NCBI GenBank assembly: GCA_002812745.2
Contig: NCSJ02000272.1
Span: 1-58,476 of the forward strand
Direction: 5' to 3'
DNA length: 58,476 nt
Origin: Scytalidium lignicola
Lineage: Eukaryota; Ascomycota; Leotiomycetes
A program made the translations under genes and the position numbers. The notes below the pieces were generated by a model that had not been told where the DNA came from, searched no databases, and saw only the letters and a program-made list of their open reading frames with translations. Positions 45,628 to 58,309 of the stretch are shown here, piece by piece. Within the stretch, counting starts at the first letter, position 1, and every line of letters starts with the position of its first letter.

Positions 45628-48600
45628 TTATACTGTAGGCCATAAGGCTACTCTAAGGGTATGCAGGATAATTACACTGTCATACAGGAAACTGTGCTAG
45701 CTCTTTAGCCAGGTGAAAACCTTTATACTGCTCTTTATCTGCTTGGGTGTAGTTACCTTGCCTTGTCTTTACTATCCTCTTGTCTGGTACTTGGCTTACC
45801 AGCTTGGTTAAGGAGAGTTTTACTGTACTATTAAGTTAGTAGTTAGTAGCTTAGTTCTCTAAGACGTTGTTACTTTGCTGTTGTCTTGTTCTACTCTTGG
45901 ATCCTCAGTTGTATTGCTAATTTGTACTTTTACAGCCTTCTTATAACTAATACTTAATTAGCAATCTATTTACATTCTTAACAGCTTCTTAGTATCTCTC
46001 TCAAGTCTCTTGCTGTATAAACTCTTGTTTTAAGGCTCTTTCTCGTTTGTTCTAAGTTTGAACAGTTAATGATTAAATAACAAGTTGTTTCTTCTACAAG
46101 TTTACAATTACATAGTAATATGTTTATGTTAAGTATATAACATCTAAACAAATACACTTGTAGTTTAATTTTGCTAGTATGAATTTATATAATTAACAAG
46201 TTAATTACTTTGTCCAGCTTACTATATAAGAGTAATGCTTTTTTGTCAAAAGTAAGAAAGTTTACAACTTGTGTATAATTGTGTAGCCTAGCCAGCTTAA
46301 TAGTTTCAAAGCTTTAAGTCTATCTTGCCTTTTAATCTCTTGTTATGGTTATATTGATTACCTTTAATATTACTTAATAACCTCTTTATTATTATAATCA
46401 TGTTACCTTATATTTATTACTTTCTTTAAATAACTACTTTTTTTGTCTGTTACTTATATCTTCTTCTTTTCTTTAAGAGTCTTGTTGCCTTACTGCTTAT
46501 TTAGTGAATTACTTGCTTTAGGCTTATATAATTAAGGTAATCCTCAAATGCTATTACTCTTTTGTTCAAGTATAAGTTTAGTAATAAGCAGAATATCTCC
46601 ATCTTTAAACTTTGAATTAAAATGTCTTTATAAGCTCTTGTTATTATATAAAGACATTGTAATTATATTATAAGTAAGCAATAGTTAATTCCCCTTGGAT
46701 TGTCATTAGATTTTGTAAGTTAATAGTATATAACAACATTGTATACAATTACACTTTGTATAATTGTTGTATAAATCTATCTTGTTCTTATAAAACTATA
46801 TCCTTATATCTTCACTACTAATCTTGTTAATGCAAATGTTTGTATAGTTAACTTTTTCTTAATTGCCTTTGCATAAGCTTTGAAGTTAAGTTGTTAGTCA
46901 AGTTAGATTCTTAGAAAATAAGCTGATTTTTTAGGCTTTAATTCTTTGTTATTAAGGTATATTAACTCCTTTTTCATTATACAAGTACATGTAAAGTATA
47001 TTAACTTGCTTTTACTTGCTTTGAATTGTATACTTCTGCATACTACTTATCTTTTATATATTTTCCAGCCTACTTTTAATATTTTACGACAACTCTTTAT
47101 AGTATGTATATAGTTAAGAAAGTTTATATCATTTGTAAAGTTAATTACAACTAAACCTTTTATCTTTCTTAATTCCTTGTATAAAGTAAAGATGTATAAT
47201 ATAAACAATATTAATAAGAGTGGAGAACCTTATAAGACTCTTACTTTTATTAAGATTGGCTAAGTTGTTTTACTGTCAAAGGATAAACAAACAATCTTGT
47301 CTGTTAAGTAGTTGTTAATCTAACTTATTAACTATTATAAAAAGCCTTTCTCCTAGAGTATATGTTATAACTACTTGTAGTCTACTATGTCAAATACTCC
47401 TTTAAGATCAAGTTGTAATAATAATGTAATAACACCTTAACTCCATGTTGTATAAACTATATTTGTTATTATCCTTGTTGTTAATTCTGTAGATTTACTA
47501 TGTCTATTTCTTATCTGTCCTTCTAAGAGCAATCCTTACTTCTCTACTGCTTTTATAATACAAGTAACTATTATAACTTTAAATACTTTTGCTATATAAC
47601 TAAGTAGTACAATTAACTGTCATCTTCTAGCTTATTATAGTTATTCCATTGTCTTACTTGGTTTCCATAGTATTATCACATTCACTGTATAATAACTACA
47701 AGGAAAGTGTTCTAATTTAAAGCTTGTTTCAACTAAGACTACTAGAATTCATCATAATAGCTGACCACAAGCTTATAAAAACCCATTAGTTAATTAGTCT
47801 AGCCTTGGTGCCTTCCAAGCTCTGGCCTTATAAAGTACTTGTATAACAGTTACTTTATCATAGCCTTTGTTTATCTTAATCACTCTTGCTTGATTTGTAT
47901 TTTGTAGTCTGATATAATCTGCTTATACTTTTAAGAAAAACTTAATTACGAGTATTGCTACTTTCTCATTGTATGTATGTACTAGTAGTCTTTCTAGGTT
48001 GTTACTATATAGCTTTAAGATCTTTAACAAGTCAACAAGTATGTAATTATATGTTTATGCCTACCGTTTGAGCATTTACAACTTGTGAGTATCCTTCGTC
48101 ACTATTACTATTACTTGTCATCAACTTTTTNGTTTGAACTTAAGTAATTCTTTCCTTTTGTACCTTAAGAGCTTGATCTAAGTTCTGGTGATTCTGCAAA
48201 AACTTATTTGTACATCACTAACATTCTGCTTTCTAAGTAACCTTAATTACTTTCTTAGTTATGAAATTCTACTATGGTGTTAAGTAACTAACTGATAACT
48301 TCCTTCTAAGTATTGTCTTATTTACAATATTAATCAATTGTTTTGTTAGTGTATTAACTACTTTGTCTAGTTACTCTTTAGTAAATATATAGCCTAGGAA
48401 AAGTAATAAACTAACTACTATTACTTTAACTTTTTCGTAGTCCATTAGTCTTCAACTATAACTTGGTTCTCCATTGTACATTTGCTGTCTACCTACTTCA
48501 AGTTCGATTTCGATAAGCTATAAGGCATAGTCTAAGCCAGTCCAGTCTTCAGCTCCTATGTACTGAATTCGGAGGTCTGTTGTATGCTAAGCATAGTCAA

Positions 48601-49170
48601 TGGTTGAGTCCCTGCTGCCATCCTGTCTTCATGTAAGTTCTCCCCAGGGTGTAACAAGCTCAAGCCTCTATCATTATACTAGTATTAACAATTCATTAAC
48701 TCCGTCGCTTATTCTTTCTTCTTTATCCCATATTAGGTGATGTTAATTAAAATCACCTGTTAGTACTACGTGACTTTCCGGTTCTGCTGTAACGAGATCA
48801 TGGATAAGTGTATGCCAATTTGAGGTTGTGTATCCAGCCGAGTATATCGAGTAAACCATTATGTTTTCAGCTATAAACACCACTTTTGCCCAGTCCTCTT
48901 CTACTTTGTATGACCATGTAGCTAATTCATGGTGTTTGTGTATGTATATAGCTGCTCTCCTACTACTTTATATTCTTCGGTAATTCCTACTATTTGGACA
49001 GTATATATCTTTGGTCTGTTTGTTTACCCACAATTCTTAGACTGCTAACATATCATACTCACTGTTGTCCTCTAGTGCTTCTATCACGCATTTGCATCTT
49101 CTATTTTAGTTCCAGTATAAGACTGTAATCATAGTTGTACTACAATTATGTCTATTGCCATACTGCTTTG
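45608..49170 (-). mobile_element. Tad1-like LINE (non-LTR) retrotransposon remnant, RIP-mutated
   Basis: On the minus strand ORF2 starts near 49126 (ATGATTACAGTC). The AP-endonuclease domain follows to about 48730, with VLYWN, AAIYIHKHHELATWSYKVEE, VYSIYSAGYTTSNWH and VVLTGDFN. RT follows near 47820-46900: a PGPDG-like start, STELTTRIITNIVYTTW, LLQLDLKGVFDIVDYK, the segments INNYLTDKIVCLSFDSKTT and GSPLLLILFILYI, and FTNDINF where the catalytic FADD-type motif should be. The 3' end carries a TAA-type simple tail (45608-45627 on the plus strand as TTATTATT...). Stops and G-to-A changes are common in RT but rare in the endonuclease part. EN then RT with a simple-repeat tail is the LINE order; Tad1 clade is inferred from the RT motifs. 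ORF1 upstream of 49170 is not recognisable. Confidence 0.75.
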
Positions 49171-52100
49171 TTGGCTAGTCTGTTACTGCTGGTTCGCTGG
49201 ATCTTCGTCGCTTTAACTGGCCACAAAGCTTGTATAATAAGTAAAGGTTATATATTAACAGTTTTATAACAAGCATTTTAATATAATAAGAGTAATAAGT
49301 TTAGAATTAGTAATTTCTAACTTTAAGAACTTTGTAAAATAACTTTACAACTTGTAAAATTAAGCTTTCATAAAGACTAAGTTGCTTTATAAGCTTTAAA
49401 AGTAGTTGTATATAAAAATCCTGATTTAACAAGGTANTAGANTGTATATACACTTGTGAAATGTCTTGTAAGTACAAGTTTATATCTTTATGCTTTATAA
49501 CAGTAATATAGAGAATAATATACTAGTTAACATGTTGAATAGTAAGTAATTAAGTTAAAACAAGCTTCTTCTCATTGTCCTTGTAAGCTTGTACTATAAA
49601 GTATGACNTTTTTAAAAGCTTTTTCAGTTCTTTTTGTTTTTGATTTTGTTTATAAATCTAACATTGAATATATATATATTGTTAAGTATGTTTTAAGGGT
49701 TTATAATCTTGAAAATACTCTTTTTGAGTAATCCTGATATTTCAACTTGATATAAGGTTATAAATTAAGGTTTTAATTCTTTGTCTTATAAGAAAGTAGT
49801 GATTTCAGGATATTTATAAGGTTTTCTATGTCTTTGCTTTATAAGTAATATTAATGGTGAAGTAACAATTATAGTCGACTTGTTAAGTTTCTTTTAGTGC
49901 TTTTTTAGTAGTTGTAGTTTCTGGTTCTAGCTTTGGTAACTTGATTTTATTGATTTTTTCCATAAGTATAAAGTATAATTTCATGATTGTTAACTTAAAT
50001 GGTATGTTCTTATATAATAATGCTAATATATACATTTCTCTGTTTATACTTATAAGCTTGTATAACCCTTCTTAACTTCTGTTTTAACTTGTGTTTTCTG
50101 CTCTTCATATAAGAATGTTTGAATTTAACAATAAGTTATGAATAATGCTTATATCAAGGTTGTTATATATGTTGATTACATCTTATACTTGTTGTTTTGC
50201 CTTGATTTTACTGATTTCCTCTATAACTTTCTTGATTATTATAACTCTTTAGCTTATAATTAAGGCTAAGATGTCAAGTTCTGACATATATAAGTAAGCA
50301 TTGTAAATTAGTAGTATAAGGACAAGTTTGTCAAGTCTTATTAAATTGTTAACAGCCTTGAATATTATTTGTAAAGCTATATCTTTGTCAAGATCATGGA
50401 TTTCAATTATAATTATCTAATAAGTATATTATACAAGTATATGATATTGTTCAATATAACTAATTAAATTATAAGCTTTTATTAAAACTACTTTTAAGGT
50501 TATTCTTATAATTATAACACTTTACTAGAACTCTTTACTGATAAAGTTCTTTTTAGCATTAATTATAATCTAATTTAAAAGTCTTAAGTAAATGTTAATT
50601 TAACAAGTTTATAAAACATCTTAAGTATGCTTTACACTGATCTTTTAAAGTTATTTACTAGCTTAATAACATATTCCTTTGTTAATGATATAAAGTATAA
50701 GTTTATTGTTAATGTAAAAGACATTGATAATAATAAAGTAGTTAAAGTTAACATCATCTTATAAGTTGAATTTGAATCTTCTTAGTAACTTCTTATAATG
50801 TTAACAATAAGTACAGAACTTGGTAAAGTATTCTAATATATCCTTGTTAATATTATAGCTTGTACAATTTAATATACATTATAATCTAATTATTAACAAG
50901 TAGTTAAAATGTTAATATAAACATTATAATTTTATATTAGTTAAGAAATAAGGGTTTTCCTTCAGTGAATCAAAAACAAGGGTATATAAAGATATATCCT
51001 AAAGTNAAAAAGTTATAGTTAAATCATTGTATAACTAGAATGCTTTCTTGTAAAGTAATAAGTAAGTTTATAAGGTTGTTGAAATACATACTCAATTAGT
51101 CTATATCTATTAAGTATAATAAAAAGAGAGTAGTTAATTTAATTACATAGAATTTAATTTGCTCAATTAGTATATTTACTAGTATAAAACCTATTGAAGT
51201 TATACTCTTGATTTTGAATTATACTGTTACTATGCCCTTAGTTGTAGTATTAAGTATTATAATTTGATCTGTTTATTGTAAAGCTTTAAATTGACTATAA
51301 CTAGTTATAAAGTACTTTGTAACTCTTATATTAATTAAGATTCTATGAAATTATCTTGAATTATACCTTGTTAAGCTCTTTATATTATACATTTCCATTA
51401 TGATTACTATAAAGGTTTTTAGGTTAAGTTCTCAAGGGTAATTCTTAGTCATTAGTACTTTGGTGGTTAGTTAGTATAAGAAAGTGTTATTAACTAATTC
51501 TGTAATAATTAGTATAGTTAATTCTACTAGGAAACTTTTACATGAGGTAAAGAACATAATTATGATAAAGAATATAATTTTAGGTTAATCAGGTTTTTCA
51601 AGGTTTGTTTCTAAGTTATTATTAATGAATAAAATTTTAAAAGTAAGGTTTAGTTCTTCTTTAAAGTCACTTCCTTTGCAATTGATAATATATTGTTTAA
51701 ACTGTTTGTTAAAATGTTGTTCAGAGTTATAAATGTTAAAGTTAAATTTACTTATATTTCTAGCTTTAAAATATACTTTCTTTGTATCTTACTCTTTTTA
51801 TAAGTGTTTTTATGATCAACATCCTTCCTTTTTGTATATAAAGCATCTTCTTTATGTTTAAGAGTATAAAGTAGTATACTTAAGACTTTGTGAATTAAAT
51901 TGTTAATTTACTTTGTGATTAGTATAATAATAATAATTTGTAAAGTAGGTTTTATTATGTTATTCTTACTCTTTTTCCTTTTTGTATAACATAATAAATA
52001 AATGGAGTTTATTGATAAATTGCCTTAAGTTTCTTAATAAGTCTGAAATGGTATATTTATACATTAAAGATCTTTAACAAGTAATAATCAACTTCTTGTA

Positions 52101-53913
52101 AAGAATATTAATTGTCTTATAAGTTAGTTAAAGGTTGTATTAAAGCTCTTAGAGTTTGCTGATAAGTAATTGTATATTCTTAAGTGTTGTTTTTCTAAGG
52201 TTTATAATTATGATCAAGGTTAATATTATGCTTTCTCATTTAGTATAGATTTGACGATAATATATAAGTCCTTCATAGAAGTTGTATAAGTAAGTATATA
52301 CTTCTTTGAATATGCGTTTAACAAGGTTGTTAGTAATAAAATGGCTTTTTGCTAGCCTTGTTAGTATAATAAAGAATATTTTGATATAGAATTCCTTTAA
52401 CAATTTTACTTGTTCATAATAACTCTTGAAGATTATCAATTTGTATTCAAAGTTACTAGTTAGTTTATTATACTTTTAATCTTTTATATATATTTTAATG
52501 ATATTAAAGACTTATTTTATATACACAGGCTAAGTTAAAGGTAATAATGATAGGCTAGGCTTATGATAAGAGTTGTAGTCTTATTGTAACTTGTAGAATT
52601 ATTAATGGTTATTTTAAGAGATTACAAGGATTAGAAAAGTGCTTAATTCCTAGCTTGTATATATTAAATTAAGAACCTTAAAGTTGATTTAAATGCTTAT
52701 AAAGTAAGTAGTTATAAGAAGTATAATAATTACAAAGGTAATAAGTCCTTTTTAAAGGTCTTGAGAAGTATATTAAAAGTCTTTTTCATTTTATAAGTAT
52801 TATTCCTTCTCTTGTATAATATTCATAAGAGTCTAAGCAATTATAATACTCTTAGTATTATATATTATATGTATACTATTATAGCAAAAGTAATTTTATA
52901 AGCTTTGTATCTCTTTCTAGGTAATAACCTTGAAGGTATTGATTGTAAAGTTCTTGAAGTCCTCTTAGAATAAGTCTTATAAGTTTGTATTATTAATTCT
53001 ATTAAGGTAATACTTATAAACCTTAATAGTTAAGTATTCTTATATATCCTTTATAATAACATCCTTAAGGTTTATTCCTTATTCTCATTTCTTGATTAAT
53101 GCTGTCTAATTCACCTTTACAATATTCTTTGTTATCCTTATAATAGTTTTTAACTTGTTTTCCTTTGNTANTTCTTCTTTATATCTTTTGTTTTCATTAT
53201 GTTTCTTGTTATTCTTAAGCTTTATATTGTTATCTATTAATATTAATATAAGGTACTTGAGTAATTAAAAAGTAAAGTTAATTATACTTAAGTATAAAGA
53301 GTATTTACTTATAAGTAATAAACTTTATAATCTTAAGAACTTAAACAGATATCTTCAAGAGTATAATAACTTTTTAATCTTCTTAATTGTTATAATTTTA
53401 AAAGCTCTTAAATTCTCTTGTATACTTGTAAAAGCTTGTAATTCCATGATAAAAGTGAAGGTAAGATAAAAGATTATGGTTTTAATATGTTGTTTCTAGT
53501 TTATAAGAAGAATAATAAAGAATATAAATAGTTTTTGAATAGAAATTGATGAAAATGAGTTGTAAAAGAATAGTTTTTCAAATAGAATTAGTTAATTAGC
53601 TAATTATACAACTTTGTAAGTAGATTACCTAACATTCAATCAAACATGTTGTTTTTAGCAAAAACAAGTTCAATAATAACAATTACAAAAGTAGATTATT
53701 TAATGTTTAACTAATTAAGTTGTAAGTTGGTAAATAGTTGTTTCCCCCTTTGATTAAGTGGATTTCAACTTTGTAAGTAGACTACTAAACGTCTAATTGA
53801 ATAGAAGTTATAATCTCTTAAGATTCAGCTTTAAAAGTAAACTGCTTAGCATTTAACTAATTAAACAATAATCTCCTGATCTGTATGTACAAACTGATTA
53901 ATGTTAGTTCACT
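49171..53913. other. Extremely AT-rich RIP block, no intact feature
   Basis: All frames are closed by stops and composition is dominated by A, T and TpA steps. A 67-codon minus-strand frame at 52236-52439 (MIIFKSYYEQVKLLKEFYI, then LTRLAKSHFITNNLVKRIF) has an organised look and may be a retroelement relic, but I cannot assign it. Unresolved bases occur near 49437, 49442, 49608, 51006 and 53168. Confidence 0.5.
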
Positions 53914-54095
53914 TGTAACATGAAGTATAGTATGTAATTATACATAATATACTTGTTATACTATTCTATGGTTGTTGTACAATTAAGGGTAAGAGAGTAA
54001 AGTTGTAAGAGCTTTGCTTGTTCTTATTACTTAATCAGGATTAGCTTACAGGGACATATGAATATCATGTGTACATAACTACTATTCTACTAACA
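53914..54095. repeat. LTR-like dispersed repeat, copy A
   Basis: Starts TGTAACATGAAG and ends TTCTACTAACA (TG...CA). Its right 100 bp matches 57361-57463, and the TGTAA-GAAG start is also shared at 57318. It is less mutated than the other copy (for example CAGGATTAGCTTACAGGGAC against CAAGATTAACTTATAAAGGC). Confidence 0.6.
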
Positions 54096-56994
54096 TTAAT
54101 GTTAATATGATAATTAAACATTTATAACAAATATAAGTTATAAAGTATTACTTAACAATTATCTCTTATTATTAATTGTTTAAATATATTAAATTTATAT
54201 ACAAACATTTGATTATTATTCTTATGACAATATTCTAAGTATTTATCCTTAAACATAATTATTACGTTTATAAACTTCTTTAAGAATTTCTTAAAGTAAT
54301 ATAATAGTTCTGTTAAAGTTTTACATTTCATACAAAGGTTATTAAGGTGATTTAGACTGTATAAGTAGTAAACTATATGTATAATCACCAATTCTTATAA
54401 CATGTTATAAAGGTTATAATTAAGATTAAAGATTTCAACATAAATCATTTCATTAATATTATTTAATAATAACTTAGTTAAATGAAGTAATCTGTAAAAG
54501 AGGAAATAAATATGAAGAAGGTTATGTTTTTAATATTTAATTGTAAAGTTATGACTATTATAAAGGCTTAGAATACTAACCTTGAGTATATTAACCAATT
54601 ATTACTTTTTAACCTCAAAAACACAAGTTATTAAATTTAAACAGTTTATAACAAATTAACTAGATAAAAGATTTTCCTTAATCTTAAGCTAATTTGAATT
54701 TGTCATTATTATAATAAAATAAGTAAGTTTCTTAAAGTAATAAACTAAAGTTATTATGTCTTAAAATAATTATTATATCTAATAATTATCCCTTGAAAAT
54801 GAAGAAAGAAGTATAATATAATGGTTAATATTTATAATGTTAACATTACTTAAGTATAAAGTATTATACATACATTAGTACAAATCAACTTATATTTTCA
54901 ATTGATTAAGATAATGTTAATCAAGCTTAATAGTCTTTATTATTATAAAAGTATCAATTATATATTGTTAAAACAAGTAGCTTATATAAAAGATGAAAGA
55001 GAATTAGTTTCTTCAAGTATATAATCGATGTTAATATTATTTTTGTAATGTTAAACACTTGTCTTTATGATTACCTTAAAACTTTATATTATAACTGTCG
55101 GTATACCCAATTAAGGGCTCAACACGAAGTACGGCACGTAATTCCTTTACGTGATATACCTGTTGTGTTGATGATGATTGATTAGGTAGGAGGTGCATAC
55201 GTGGAACGTATGCAACCCCCTGATTACCTAATCCACGCTAACGCTAATTACACGTGACTAACACGTGATTATTGGAACCAACAATAACCTTAATTATAAT
55301 TATTATACAAAAAGAATAACATATAATGTAATAATATATAAGCTAAATAGGTTACTAGAATCTTAATTAGATTTAACTTCTTTTTAGTATTATTACAATT
55401 AGTTAGAACAATATCTCTAGACTAATACATACTAGTTTCTTCTAGAATAATAATAATAATTTCATTATTAATAAGGAAGTTTATTTATCCTTGATAGTAT
55501 ACTCCTTCTACAATTAACTCTATCTAAGGGTTTAAAGTTAATTAAAATACTACTAGTTGAACAATTATATATTCAGTAATTGTCAAATATAAGTGAATAA
55601 AAGAATTATAATCTATAAGTATAATATAAAACTCATAGAGTATAACTTAATCTAGCTTAAGTTAATAGTTCAACTGAACAATTATAATATAATCAAGGTT
55701 ATAAAAGAACAATTAAGCAAATATTAAAATAACTTAAGAGTTTAGTTATAACAATCCTTATATATAATATAAGTTATTATGTACTGAAAAATAAGTTAAA
55801 CCTAGTCTTAATTCATTAGTTTAATAATCTTTATTATAATTAAGAGATATAAACATAAGTGTTAAATTATATTGTTATATCCAAGTAAGAAAATCTCTTA
55901 ATCTTAAATCATTACTTGTTAAAAGATTTTTCAAGAAAGTTAGTAATTCTCAGAATAGTTTTAATATTAAGTTTCCTTTCTTATAGTAAAGTATAGATTC
56001 TTCTTCTAGCTAATAGAGTATTAAATAGTATGTATAAACTTCAGTCAATATACTTATATAATAAGGTGCTCTTAATGTAAAAGTAAATATAAAACTTAAT
56101 AGTTGATGTCTTAGTTAACCTTTAACATGAGGTTATAATAAATCAAAGACTAGAGATTTAAGGATTAAAAGTGAAGGTGTACAACTTTGTAATAGTTGTT
56201 CAAAAGCTATTGATGATAATATATAACTATATAACAATTGTTCAAAGTTTAAAAGTAATAATAAAGATAAATAACTTTATAGTAGCTATAATGAAACTAT
56301 TAGCTTTAATTAAGACTGTTTGCTTTATAATGACTTTAATAAAACTATTAGCTCAAGATCAAGCTCAAGAGACNTTTTTTAGTAAAGGTAAAGTTATTAA
56401 ATAATTGAATCAATATCATTTATACTTATAAGTTAATAATTTAATAAATTATTAAGTTTGGTATAAAGTATTAACATCAATTTCCTTAAGTACAAGTTAA
56501 TATTATTGATATTCTTATGAATAGTCAAATAGTTAAATATACAATTATAATATCAATTAAAGAGTAAATACTAACTTAGCGATTAGAATATATTCTGTAA
56601 AACCCTTTTTCATTTAGTTGCTTTTTAAATAATTTTAAAGGAAGTCATTACTTATAATGTATACAATATGTTATAAAAGATATTAAAGGATAACATTCTA
56701 TGATTAATAATAATAAAAGTATAATTATAAAGAAATAAGGAGATAATTATTATATTACAAAGAGAATGTATATTATTATACAAACTGTATAAGAAAGTAT
56801 ACTAAGTGAAAAAGCAAAAGAACAATTATATGATAATTTGTACATCATTACTTAATAAAAAGTAATAATTATATCATAATCTTATAATTATAACATTGTA
56901 ATATACATAACAGAACATTGATTATAACATATCCTTATTTCAAGTATAATCTTTGTTTACAATATAATCAAAGAATATAATTAAATGTAATAAT
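54096..56994. other. AT-rich RIP block without intact genes
   Basis: Apart from the LTR-like relic at 55096-55290 nothing is recognisable. The plus-strand frame 56171-56404 (valine, isoleucine and lysine rich) is a product of AT composition and contains an unresolved base at 56374 beside a T run. Confidence 0.5.
55096..55290. repeat. GC-richer LTR-like relic with nested palindrome and CACGTG motifs
   Basis: Begins TGTCGGTATACCC, an LTR-like start. GATTAGGTA (about 55181) and TACCTAATC (about 55223) enclose a second inverted pair, GCATACGT and ACGTATGC, giving a hairpin of about 50 bp. ACACGTGA occurs twice near 55252 and 55261. The segment stands out from the AT-rich block around it. The right end is not defined. 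Confidence 0.45.
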
Positions 56995-57293
56995 TGTTAA
57001 AGCCCGGATTGCAGAGCCTGGGAAGCGCACGTGGTGTGCCAGGCACGTGAACAGAGTATTAAGATAGGGGCTCGCTTCGAGAGCGCACAGGACCCGACGT
57101 ATATAAAGGTAACCCAAGCAGCTATTATGATTTGGATTCTTCAGGAATTAGTTTGGAGAATAGAACAAGCTTAATTGTTGGTGCCACTGCCTCCCCGATT
57201 GTGATTCACTGTCTCCACCCCGGACTCAGTCCATAAGAATTGTTAGAATTATAATCTAAGAACTAATCAAATCATTAGAAATATATTTTAACA
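56995..57293. repeat. Solo LTR with intact promoter-like core
   Basis: 299 bp with TGTTAAAGCCC at one end and TATTTTAACA at the other, so termini TGTTAAA/TTTTAACA are inverted. The middle is GC-rich: palindromic CGCACGTGGTGTGCC..GGCACGTG elements near 57030-57050, GAGCGCACAGGACCC, and a TATATAAA box at about 57100. No internal coding region adjoins it and I see no target duplication. Flanks are heavily RIP-mutated, the core much less. Confidence 0.65.
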
Positions 57294-57317
57294 GTTAATC
57301 GTTATCGACTTTTAAAA

Positions 57318-57463
57318 TGTAATAAGAAGGTATGATTCACAATGTTTTCAATATTATATAGAAGAGTAAAGTTATAAGAACTTCACTTGTTCTTATTACT
57401 TAATCAAGATTAACTTATAAAGGCATATGAATATTATATATATATAACTGTTATTCTACTAAC
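57318..57463. repeat. LTR-like dispersed repeat, copy B
   Basis: Shorter and more mutated copy of 53914-54095, sharing its start and about 100 bp at the right end, including the ATTCTACTAACATTA terminus. Confidence 0.55.
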
Positions 57464-57940
57464 ATTAAAACTATTTTAAAAATGGTTATACATTGTAACT
57501 CTTAAAATGCTTAAATCTGTAGAGTTTTCTTAATTACATGTTAATTACTTAATTAAGAATAACTTCAAATCCCTCTTTTATACAATTCTTTATTCTGTTA
57601 TTTACATTGTTATGTTCTACTCATTTTACTACTTTTAATTGCACTTTATTCATATTTAACAATTGTTTCAAAGTATTAAATAACTTTCTTTTAATTATAA
57701 AATTAGTTGAATTTATAATTCCTTTAATCTATTATACTTTAATAATCTAATGTTGTTTATATGCTTAATAAAGGTATATTATGTCAATTATGAGTTGCTT
57801 TTCCTGTATAGTTCTTAACTTAACAAGGTAATTGTACAATAACCTTGAATTTATATATATAATTAGTAAGAGGTTAATTTCAAGGATTCCTTTGATAATT
57901 AACTTGATTATAGCTTTTATATTAAACTTATAAGTTATTT

Positions 57941-58111
57941 TGTATAATTCTAAGGTTAAAACATTATATATAACCTTTTTGTACTTAATTAATGTTTAGT
58001 ATAATATATTTATATTTCCTTTTTAGTTTACAAGTATTATAATATAGTTAATTTATGATAATAAGTCTTTATTATTTATAAATAAGATGTTTATAAAGAT
58101 TAGTAATTATA
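57941..58111. repeat. Dispersed 171-bp repeat, copy B
   Basis: Same length and orientation as 44929-45099. After 58111 the two copies diverge, so this defines an element end. Confidence 0.7.
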
Positions 58112-58309
58112 TGTTATAAGACTTCTTACAACATAATCATATAAGGTAAGTTAAGTTACTCTTATAAGGTTTATGTAGAAGTAAGGCATTTATAGTTATA
58201 ATAAACAAGTATATATAGTAAAGTTATAACTTAGGTTAAACATAAGATTCTTAACTAAAGCTTAAAGAGTATGTTCTTATATAAACAATTAATATTACTT
58301 AATATATAA

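Noticed and set aside
52236..52439. 67-codon minus-strand frame with organised residue pattern
   Set aside because: It may be a retroelement fragment, but I could not place it in gag, RT, RNase H or integrase, so no feature is claimed.
56171..56404. 77-codon plus-strand frame in the AT-rich block
   Set aside because: Composition-driven Ile/Val/Lys/Asn frame with an unresolved base; no homology pattern.
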